Positions 52,931 through 63,914 of a stretch of 64,000 nucleotides of DNA are shown here, piece after piece. Made by a program: the position numbers and the translations under genes. Every line of letters starts with the position of its first letter. The stretch's first letter is position 1. The notes under the pieces are model-generated. The model was not told where the DNA came from. It saw nothing but the letters and a program-made list of their open reading frames with translations, and did no database searches. Source of the DNA: Siphonodentalium dalli (lineage: Eukaryota; Mollusca; Scaphopoda; Gadilida; Siphonodentaliidae). The stretch is taken from assembly GCA_032622095.1 (NCBI GenBank), contig CP136068.1, forward strand, positions 60,472,025 to 60,536,024. The letters run 5' to 3'.

Positions 52931-54403
52931 CAGGGAGCAACTCATATAAGAGTGGACAGGGAGCAACTCATAAAAGAGTGGACAGGGAGCAACTCATATA
53001 AGAGTGGACAGGGAGCAACTCATATAAGAGTGGACACGCAGGAACTCATATAAGAGTGGACAGGGAGGAACTCATATAAGAGTGGACAGGGAGGAACTCA
53101 TATAAGAGTGGACAGAGAGGAACTCATATAAGAGTGGACAGGCAGGAACTCATATAAGTGTGAACAGTGAGGAACTCATATGCGAGTGGACATGCAGGAA
53201 CTCATATTAGAGTGGACAGGGAGGAACTCATATTAGAGTGGACAGGGAGGAACTCATAAGAGTGGACAGGGAGGAACTCATAAGAGTGGACAGGGAGGAA
53301 CTCATATAAGAGTGGACAGGGAGGAACTCATATAAGAGTGGACAGGGAGGAACTCATATAAGAGTGGACAGAGAGGAACTCATATAAGAGTGGACAGGGA
53401 GGAACTCATATAAGAGTGGACAGGGAGGAACTCATATAAGAGTGGACAGGGAGGAACTCATATAAGAGTGAACAGGGAGGAACCCATATAAGAGTGGACA
53501 GGCAGGAACTCATATAAGAGTGGACAGGCAGGAACTCATATAAGAGTGGACAGGCAGGAACTCATATAGCAGTGGACAGGCAGCAACTCATATAATAGTG
53601 GACAGCGAGGAACTCATAAGAGAGGACAGGGAGGAACCAATATATGAGTGTACATGGAGGAACTAATATAAGAGTGGACAGGGAGGAACTAATATAAGAG
53701 TGGACAGGGAGGAACTAATATAAGAGTGGACAGGGAGGAACTAATATAAGAGTGGACAGGGAGGAACTCATATAAGAGTGGACAGGGAAGAACTCATATA
53801 AGAGTGGACATGCAGGAATTCATATAAGAGTGGACAGGGAGGAACTCATATAAGAGTGGACAGGCAGGAACACATATAAGAGTGTTCAGGGGGGAACTCA
53901 CATAAGAGTGGTCAGGGAGGAACTCATATTTGAGTGGACAGGGAGAAACTCATAAAAGAATGGACAGGGAGCAACTCATATAAGAGTGGACAGGCAGGAA
54001 CACATATAAGAGTGGTCAGGGAGGAACTCATATTTGAGTGGACAGGGAGAAACTCATAAAAGAATGGACAGGGAGCAACTCATATAAGAGTGGACAAGGA
54101 GGAACTCATATAAGAGTGGACAGGCAGGAACTCATAAGAGTGGACAGGCAGGAACTCATATAAGAGTGGACAGGCTGGAACTCATATACGAGTGGACAGG
54201 CTGGAACTCATATACGAGTGGACAGGCAGCAACTCATATAATAGTGGACAGGGAGGAACTCATAAGAGAGGACAGGGAGGAACTAATATATGAGTGTACA
54301 TGGAGGAACTAATATAAGAGTGGACAGGGAGGAACTAATATAAGAGTGGACAGGGAGGAACTAATATAAGAGTGGACAGGGAGGAACTAATATAAGAGTG
54401 GAC
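52931..54403 (+). repeat. Copy of 42.2-43.7 kb at 10.7 kb offset
   Basis: CTGGGACTCATATAATAG (41,754 and 52,494) and TATAGCAGTGG (42,825 and 53,565) are 10,740 bp apart; GAACACAT at 43,154 and 53,868 is 10,714 bp apart. The 26-bp drop is one fewer CTAATATAAG unit (four versus five). A GTGTTCAGG unit near 53,882 replaces GTGGTCAGG. Nothing but array is seen. Confidence 0.9.
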
Positions 54404-54503
54404 AGGCTGGAACTCATAAGAGTGGACAGGCAGGAATTCAAATACGAGTGGACAGGCTGGAACTCATAAGAGTGGACAGGCAGGAATTCAAATACGAGTG
54501 GAC
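54404..54503 (+). repeat. 50-bp (24+26) dimer duplication
   Basis: A two-unit block made of the 24-bp GCTGG unit and the 26-bp GAATTCAAATACGAG unit occurs twice in tandem (GACAGGCTGG at 54,401 and 54,451). Elsewhere, for example near 43,740 and 49,435, it occurs once. Three units usually preceding it are missing here. The net effect, +50 and -78 bp, equals the 28-bp fall in the copy offset from 10,740 to 10,712. Confidence 0.9.
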
Positions 54504-56720
54504 AGTCAGCAACTCATATAAGAGTGGACAGGGAGGAACTCATATAAGAGTGGACAGAGAGCAACTCATATAAGAGTGGACATGGATGAACTCATATACT
54601 AGTGGCAGGCAGCAACTCATATACTAGTGGACAGGGAGGAACTCATATAAGAGTGGACAGGGAGGAACTCATATAAGAGTGGACAGTCAGCAACTCATAT
54701 TAGAGTGGACAGGGAGGAACTCATAAGAGTGGACAGGGAGGAACTCATATAAGAGTGGACAGTGAGGAACTCATATAAGAGTGGACAGGCTGGAACTCAT
54801 ATAAGAGTGGACAGGGAGGATCTCAAATAAGAGTGGACAGGGAGGAACTCATATAACAGTGGACAGGGAAGAACTCATATAAGAGTGGACATGCAGGAAT
54901 TCATATAAGAGTGGACAGGCTGGGACTCATATAATAGTGGACAGGCAACAACTCATATAAGAGTGGACTGGGAGGAACTCATATAAGAGTGGACAATGAG
55001 GGACTCATATAAGAGTGGACAATGAGGAACTCATATAAGAGTGGACTGTGAGGAACTCATATAAGAGTGGACAGGGAGGAACTAATATAAGAGTGGACAA
55101 GGATGAATTCATATAAGAGTGGACATGCAGCAACTCATATAAGAGTGGACAGGGAGGAACTCATATAAGAGTGGACAGACAGCATCTCATATAAGAGTGG
55201 ACATGGATGAACTCATATACTAGTGGCAGGCAGCAACTCATATACTAGTGGACAGGGAGGAACTCATATAAGAGTGGACAGGCAGGAACTCATATAAGAG
55301 TGGACAGTCAGCAACTCATATAAGAGTGGACAGGGAGCAACTCATAAAAGAGTGGACAGGGAGCAACTCATATAAGAGTGGACAGGGAGCAACTCATAAA
55401 AGAGTGGACAGGGAGCAACTCATATAAGAGTGGACAGGGAGCAACTCATATAAGAGTGGACACGCAGGAACTCATATAAGAGTGGACAGGGAGGAACTCA
55501 TATAAGAGTGGACAGGGAGGAACTCATATAAGAGTGGACAGAGAGGAACTCATATAAGAGTGGACAGGCAGGAACTCATATAAGTGTGAACAGTGAGGAA
55601 CTCATATGCGAGTGGACATGCAGGAACTCATATTAGAGTGGACAGGGAGGAACTCATATTAGAGTGGACAGGGAGGAACTCATAAGAGTGGACAGGGAGG
55701 AACTCATAAGAGTGGACAGGGAGGAACTCATATAAGAGTGGACAGGGAGGAACTCATATAAGAGTGGACAGGGAGGAACTCATATAAGAGTGGACAGGGA
55801 GGAACTCATATAAGAGTGGACAGGGAGGAACTCATATAAGAGTGGACAGGGAGGAACTCATATAAGAGTGGACAGGGAGGAACTCATATAAGAGTGAACA
55901 GGGAGGAACCCATATAAGAGTGGACAGGCAGGAACTCATATAAGAGTGGACAGGCAGGAACTCATATAAGAGTGGACAGGCAGGAACTCATATAGCAGTG
56001 GACAGGCAGCAACTCATATAATAGTGGACAGCGAGGAACTCATAAGAGAGGACAGGGAGGAACCAATATATGAGTGTACATGGAGGAACTAATATAAGAG
56101 TGGACAGGGAGGAACTAATATAAGAGTGGACAGGGAGGAACTAATATAAGAGTGGACAGGGAGGAACTAATATAAGAGTGGACAGGGAGGAACTAATATA
56201 AGAGTGGACAGGGAGGAACTCATATAAGAGTGGACAGGGAAGAACTCATATAAGAGTGGACATGCAGGAATTCATATAAGAGTGGACAGGGAGGAACTCA
56301 TATAAGAGTGGACAGGGAGGAACTCATAAGAGTGGACAGGGAGGAACTCATCAGAGTGGACATGGAGGAACTCATAAGAGTGGTCAGGCAGGAACTCATA
56401 TAAGAGTGGACAGGCTGGAACGCATATAAGAGTGGACAGGCTGGAACTCATATACGAGTGGACAGGCAGCAACTCATATAATAGTGGACAGCGAGGAACT
56501 CATAAGAGAGGACAGGGAGGAACCAATATATGAGTGTACATGGAGGAACTAATATAAGAGTGGACAGGGAGGAACTAATTTAAGAGTGGACAGGGAGGAA
56601 CTAATATAAGAGTGGACAGGGAGGAACTAATATAAGAGTGGACAGGGAGGAACTAATATAAGAGTGGACAGGGAGGAACTCATATAAGAGTGGACAGGCT
56701 GGAACTCATAAGAGTGGACA
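54504..56720 (+). repeat. Copy of 43.8 kb-onward order, then 46.8-47.4 kb order
   Basis: CTGGGACTCATATAATAG at 54,920 lies 10,712 bp from 44,208. The order then passes through CATAAAAGAG, CGCAGG, AAGTGTGAAC, ATGCGAG, ATTAGAG and a run of standard units to TATAGCAGTGG at 55,991 and the five-unit CTAATATAAG block. The 56,272-56,472 minus-strand frame is the same by-product as at 46,980, 38,994 and 29,894. Confidence 0.86.
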
Positions 56721-59700
56721 GGCTGGAACTCATAAGAGTGGACATGGAGGAACTCATATAAGAGTAGACAGGGAGGAATTCATAAGAGTGGACATGGAGG
56801 AACTCATAAGAGTGGACAGGCTGGAACTCATTTACGAGTGGACAGGCAGCAACTCATATAAGAGTGGACAGGGAGGAACTCATATAAGAGAGGACAGGGA
56901 GGAATTAATATATGAGTGTACATGGAGGAACTAATATAAGAGTGGACAGGGAGGAACTAATATAAGAGTGGACAGGGAGGAACTCATATAAGAGTGGACA
57001 GGGAGGAACTCATATAAGAGTGGACAGGCAGCAACTCATATAAGAGTGGACAGGCAGGAACTCATATAACAGTGGACAGGGAGGAACTCATAAGAGTTGA
57101 CAGGGAGGAACTCATATAAGAGTGGAGAGGGAGGAACTCATAAGAGTGGACAGGGAGGAACTCATATAAGAGTGGACAGGGAGGAACTCATATAAGAGTG
57201 GACAGGGAGGAACTCATATAAGAGTGGACAGGGAGGAACTCATATAAGAGTGGACAGGGAGGAACTCATATAAGAGTGAACAGGGAGGAACGCATATAAG
57301 AGTGGTCAGGCAGGAACTCATATACGAGTGGACAGGCAGGAACTCATATAAGAGTGGACAGGCAGGAACACATATAAGAGTGGTCAGGGGGAACTCACAT
57401 AAGAGTGGTCAGGGAGGAACTCATATTTGAGTGTCAGGGAGAAACTCATAAAAGAATGGACAGGGAGCAACTCATATAAGAGTGGACAGGCAGGAACACA
57501 TATAAGAGTGGTCAGGGAGGAACTCATATTTGAGTGGACAGGGAGAAACTCATAAAAGAATGGACAGGGAGCAACTCATATAAGAGTGGACAAGGAGGAA
57601 CTCATATAAGAGTGGACAGGCAGGAACTCATAAGAGTGGACAGGCAGGAACTCATATAAGAGTGGACAGGCTGGAACTCATATACGAGTGGACAGGCTGG
57701 AACTCATATACGAGTGGACAGGCAGCAACTCATATAATAGTGGACAGGGAGGAACTCATAAGAGAGGACAGGGAGGAACTAATATATGAGTGTACATGGA
57801 GGAACTAATATAAGAGTGGACAGGGAGGAACTAATATAAGAGTGGACAGGGAGGAACTAATATAAGAGTGGACAGGGAGGAACTAATATAAGAGTGGACA
57901 GGGAGGAACTAATATAAGAGTGGACAGGGAGGAACTCATATAAGAGTGGACAGGCTGGAACTCATAAGAGTGGACAGGCAGGAATTCAAATACGAGTGGA
58001 CAGTCAGCAACTCATATAAGAGTGGACAGGGAGGAACTCATATAAGAGTGGACAGACAGCAACTCATATAAGAGTGGACATGGATGAACTCATATACTAG
58101 TGGCAGACAGCAACTCATATACTAGTGGACAGGGAGGAACTCATATAAGAGTGGACAGGCAGGAACTCATATAAGAGTGGACAGTCAGCAACTCATATTA
58201 GAGTGGACAGGGAGGAACTCATAAGAGTGGACAGGGAGGAACTCATATAAGAGTGGACAGTGAGGAACTCATATAAGAGTGGACAGGCTGGAACTCATAT
58301 AAGAGTGGACAGGGAGGATCTCAAATAAGAGTGGACAGGGAGGAACTCATATAACAGTGGACAGGGAAGAACTCATATAAGAGTGGACATGCAGGAATTC
58401 ATATAAGAGTGGACAGGCTGGGACTCATATAATAGTGGACAGGCAACAACTCATATAAGAGTGGACTGGGAGGAACTCATATAAGAGTGGACAATGAGGG
58501 ACTCATATAAGAGTGGACAATGAGGAACTCATATAAGAGTGGACTGTGAGGAACTCATATAAGAGTGGACAGGGAGGAACTAATATAAGAGTGGACAAGG
58601 ATGAATTCATATAAGAGTGGACATGCAGCAACTCATATAAGAGTGGACAGGGAGGAACTCATATAAGAGTGGACAGACAGCATCTCATATAAGAGTGGAC
58701 ATGGATGAACTCATATACTAGTGGCAGGCAGCAACTCATATACTATTGGACAGGGAGGAACTCATATAAGAGTGGACAGGCAGGAACTCATATACGAGTG
58801 GACAGTCAGCAACTCATATAAGAGTGGACAGGGAGCAACTCATAAAAGAGTGGACAGGGAGCAACTCATATAAGAGTGGACAGGGAGCAACTCATAAAAG
58901 AGTGGACAGGGAGCAACTCATATAAGAGTGGACAGGGAGCAACTCATATAAGAGTGGACACGCAGGAACTCATATAAGAGTGGACAGGGAGGAACTCATA
59001 TAAGAGTGGACAGGGAGGAACTCATATAAGAGTGGACAGAGAGGAACTCATATAAGAGTGGACAGGCAGGAACTCATATAAGTGTGAACAGTGAGGAACT
59101 CATATGCGAGTGGACATGCAGGAACTCATATTAGAGTGGACAGGGAGGAACACATATTAGAGTGGACAGGGAGGAACTCATAAGAGTGGACAGGGAGGAA
59201 CTCATAAGAGTGGACAGGGAGGAACTCATATAAGAGTGGACAGGGAGGAACTCATATAAGAGTGGACAGGCTGGATCTCATAAGAGTGGACAGGCAGGAA
59301 CTCATATAAGAGTGGATAGGGAGGAACTCATAAGAGTGGACATGGAGGAACTCATAAGAGTGGACAGGCTGGAACTCATATACGAGTGGACAGGCAGCAA
59401 CTCATATAAGAGTGGACAGGGAGGAACTCATATAAGAGAGGACAGGGAGGAATTAATATATGAGTGTACATGGAGGAACTAATATAAGAGTGGACAGGGA
59501 GGAACTAATATAAGAGTGGACAGGGAGGAACTCATATAAGAGTGGACAGGGAGGAACTCATATAAGAGTGGACAGGCAGCAACTCATATAAGAGTGGACA
59601 GGCAGGAACTCATATAACAGTGGACAGGGAGGAACTCATAAGAGTTGACAGGGAGGAACTCATATAAGAGTGGAGAGGGAGGAACTCATAAGAGTGGACA

Positions 59701-61817
59701 GGGAGGAACTCATATAAGAGTGGACAGGGAGGAACTCATATAAGAGTGGACAGGGAGGAACTCATATAAGAGTGGACAGGGAGGAACTCATATAAGAGTG
59801 GACAGGGAGGAACTCATATAAGAGTGAACAGGGAGGAACGCATATAAGAGTGGTCAGGCAGGAACTCATATACGAGTGGACAGGCAGGAACTCATATAAG
59901 AGTGGACAGGCAGGAACACATATAAGAGTGGTCAGGGGGAACTCACATAAGAGTGGTCAGGGAGGAACTCATATTTGAGTGGACAGGGAGAAACTCATAA
60001 AAGAATGGACAGGGAGCAACTCATATAAGAGTGGACAGGCAGGAACACATATAAGAGTGGTCAGGGAGGAACTCATATTTGAGTGGACAGGGAGAAACTC
60101 ATAAAAGAATGGACAGGGAGCAACTCATATAAGAGTGGACAAGGAGGAACTCATATAAGAGTGGACAGGCAGGAACTCATAAGAGTGGACAGGCAGGAAC
60201 TCATATAAGAGTGGACAGGCTGGAACTCATATACGAGTGGACAGGCTGGAACTCATATACGAGTGGACAGGCAGCAACTCATATAATAGTGGACAGGGAG
60301 GAACTCATAAGAGAGGACAGGGAGGAACTAATATATGAGTGTACATGGAGGAACTAATATAAGAGTGGACAGGGAGGAACTAATATAAGAGTGGACAGGG
60401 AGGAACTAATATAAGAGTGGACAGGGAGGAACTAATATAAGAGTGGACAGGGAGGAACAAATATAAGAGTGGACAGGGAGGAACTCATATAAGAGTGGAC
60501 AGGCTGGAACTCATAAGAGTGGACAGGCAGGAATTCAAATACGAGTGGACAGTCAGCAACTCATATAAGAGTGGACAGGGAGGAACTCATATAAGAGTGG
60601 ACAGACAGCAACTCATATAAGAGTGGACATGGATGAACTCATATACTAGTGGCAGGCAGCAACTCATATACTAGTGGACAGGGAGGAACTCATATAAGAG
60701 TGGACAGGCAGGAACTCATATAAGAGTGGACAGTCAGCAACTCATATTAGAGTGGACAGGGAGGAACTCATAAGAGTGGACAGGGAGGAACTCATATAAG
60801 AGTGGACAGTGAGGAACTCATATAAGAGTGGACAGGCTGGAACTCATATAAGAGTGGACAGGGAGGATCTCAAATAAGAGTGGACAGGGAGGAACTCATA
60901 TAACAGTGGACAGGGAAGAACTCATATAAGAGTGGACATGCAGGAATTCATATAAGAGTGGACAGGCTGGGACTCATATAATAGTGGACAGGCAACAACT
61001 CATATAAGAGTGGACTGGGAGGAACTCATATAAGAGTGGACAATGAGGGACTCATATAAGAGTGGACAATGAGGAACTCATATAAGAGTGGACTGTGAGG
61101 AACTCATATAAGAGTGGACAGGGAGGAACTAATATAAGAGTGGACAAGGATGAATTCATATAAGAGTGGACATGCAGCAACTCATATAAGAGTGGACAGG
61201 GAGGAACTCATATAAGAGTGGACAGACAGCATCTCATATAAGAGTGGACATGGATGAACTCATATACTAGTGGCAGGCAGCAACTCATATACTATTGGAC
61301 AGGGAGGAACTCATATAAGAGTGGACAGGCAGGAACTCATATACGAGTGGACAGTCAGCAACTCATATAAGAGTGGACAGGGAGCAACTCATAAAAGAGT
61401 GGACAGGGAGCAACTCATATAAGAGTGGACAGGGAGCAACTCATAAAAGAGTGGACAGGGAGCAACTCATATAAGAGTGGACAGGGAGCAACTCATATAA
61501 GAGTGGACACGCAGGAACTCATATAAGAGTGGACAGGGAGGAACTCATATAAGAGTGGACAGGGAGGAACTCATATAAGAGTGGACAGAGAGGAACTCAT
61601 ATAAGAGTGGACAGGCAGGAACTCATATAAGTGTGAACAGTGAGGAACTCATATGCGAGTGGACATGCAGGAACTCATATTAGAGTGGACAGGGAGGAAC
61701 ACATATTAGAGTGGACAGGGAGGAACTCATAAGAGTGGACAGGGAGGAACTCATAAGAGTGGACAGGGAGGAACTCATATAAGAGTGGACAGGGAGGAAC
61801 TCATATAAGAGTGGACA
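56721..61817 (+). repeat. 2,549-bp tandem duplication, junction near 59.27 kb
   Basis: CTGGGACTCATATAATAG at 58,418 and 60,967 is 2,549 bp apart, and GAACGCAT at 57,288 and 59,836 is 2,548. The one-base change is GAGTGTCAGG near 57,430, versus GAGTGGACAGG in the second copy. Private variants shared by both copies include CTATTGGACAGG (58,743 and 61,292), ATACGAGTGGACAGTCAGC (about 58,793 and 61,341) and AACACATATTAG (about 59,150 and 61,690). Near 59,268 a standard unit runs into a GCTGGATCTCATAAGAG unit. Both copies carry a single GTTGACAGG landmark, not the 768-bp dimer. Confidence 0.9.
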
Positions 61818-63914
61818 GGGAAGAACTCATATAAGAGTGGACAGGGAGGAACTCATATAAGAGTGGACAGGGAGGAACTCATATAAGAGTGGACAGGGAG
61901 GAACTCATATAAGAGTGGACAGGGAGGAACTCATATAAGAGTGAACAGGGAGGAACCCATATAAGAGTGGACAGGCAGGAACTCATATAAGAGTGGACAG
62001 GCAGGAACTCATATAGCAGTGGACAGGCAGCAACTCATATAATAGTGGACAGCGAGGAACTCATAAGAGAGGACAGGGAGGAACCAATATATGAGTGTAC
62101 ATGGAGGAACAAATATAAGAGTGGACAGGGAGGAACTAATATAAGAGTGGACAGGGAGGAACTAATATAAGAGTGGACAGGGAGGAACTAATATAAGAGT
62201 GGACAGGGAGGAACTAATATAAGAGTGGACAGGGAGGAACTCATATAAGAGTGGACAGGGAAGAACTCATATAAGAGTGGACATGCAGGAATTCATATAA
62301 GAGTGGACAGGGAGGAACTCATATAAGAGTGGACAGCGAGGAACTCATAAGAGTGGACAGGGAGGAACTCATCAGAGTGGACATGGAGGAACTCATAAGA
62401 GTGGTCAGGCAGGAACTCATATAAGAGTGGACAGGCTGGAACTCATATAAGAGTGGACAGGCTGGAACTCATATACGAGTGGACAGGCAGCAACTCATAT
62501 AATAGTGGACAGCGAGGAACTCATAAGAGAGGACAGGGAGGAACCAATATATGAGTGTACATGGAGGAACTAATATAAGAGTGGACAGGGAGGAACTAAT
62601 TTAAGAGTGGACAGGGAGGTACTAATATAAGAGTGGACAGGGAGGAACTAATATAAGAGTTGACAGGGAGGAACTAATATAAGAGTGGACAGGGGGGAAC
62701 TCATATAAGAGTGGACAGGCTGGAACTCATAAGAGTGGACAGGCTGGAACTCATAAGAGTGGACATGGAGGAACTCATATAAGAGTGGACAGGGAGGAAT
62801 TCATAAGAGTGGACATGGAGCAACTCATAAGAGTGGACAGGCTGGAACTCATATACGAGTGGACAGGCAGCAACTCATATAAGAGTGGACAGGGAGGAAC
62901 TCATATAAGAGAGGACAGGGAGGAATTAATATATGAGTGTACATGGAGGAACTAATATAAGAGTGGACAGGGAGGAACTAATATAAGAGTGGACAGGGAG
63001 GAACTCATATAAGAGTGGACAGTGAGGAACTCATATAGGAGTGGACAGGCAGCAACTCATATAAGAGTGGACAGGCAGGAACTCATATAACAGTGGACAG
63101 GGAGGAACTCATAAGAGTTGACAGGGAGGAACTCATATAAGAGTGGACAGGGAAGAACTCATATAAGAGTGGACATGCAGGAATTCATATAAGAGTGGAC
63201 AGGCTGGAACTCATATACGAGTGGACAGGCTGGAACTCATATACGAGTGGACAGGCAGCAACTCATATAATAGTGGACAGCGAGGAACTCATAAGAGAGG
63301 ACAGGGAGGAACCAATATATGAGTGTACATGGAGGAACTAATATAAGAGTGGACAGGGAGGAACTAATATAAGAGTGGACAGGGAGGAACTAATATAAGA
63401 GTGGACAGGGAGGAACTAATATAAGAGTGGACAGGGAGGAACTAATATAAGAGTGGACAGGGAGGAACTCATATAAGAGTGGACAGGCTGGAACTCATAA
63501 GAGTGGACAGGCTGGATCTCATAAGAGTGGACAGGCAGGAACTCATATAAGAGTGGACAGGGAGGAACCCATAAGAGTGGACATGGAGGAACTCATAAGA
63601 GTGGACAGGCTGGAACTCATATACGAGTGGACAGACAGCAACTCATATAAGAGTGGACAGGGAGGAACTCATATAAGAGAGGACAGGGAGGAATTAATAT
63701 ATGAGTGTACATGGAGGAACTAATATAAGAGTGGACAGGGATGAACTAATATAAGAGTGGACAGGGAGGAACTCATATAAGAGTGGACAGGGAGGAACTC
63801 ATATAAGAGTGGACAGGCAGCAACTCATATAAGAGTGGACAGGCAGGAACTCATATAACAGTGGACAGGGAGGAACTCATAAGAGTTGACAGGGAGGAAC
63901 TCATATAAGAGTGG
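61818..63914 (+). repeat. Array segment related to 46.5-48.6 kb and 56.0 kb
   Basis: TATAGCAGTGG at 62,012 is 6,021 bp from 55,991. The order of CATCAGAG, GGTCAGG, GCTGG, ATACGAG, GAGAGGACAGG, CCAATATATGAG and CTAATATAAG units follows. GTTGACAGG landmarks at 63,117 and 63,885 restore the 768-bp dimer. Several private changes occur, such as GGAGGTACTAATATAAG near 62,617 and GAGTTGACAGG within a CTAATATAAG unit near 62,660. No gene is seen. Confidence 0.85.

Noticed and set aside
4685-60000. 61-, 66- and 69-residue minus-strand frames (for example 4,685, 19,178, 19,386, 21,325, 29,894, 38,994, 51,288, 56,272)
   Set aside because: All are the reverse complement of the unit read through a few 24-bp units; each ends at the TGA built into every standard unit (ATATGA). 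Equivalent copies are frameshifted by one base near 48,859 and 57,383.
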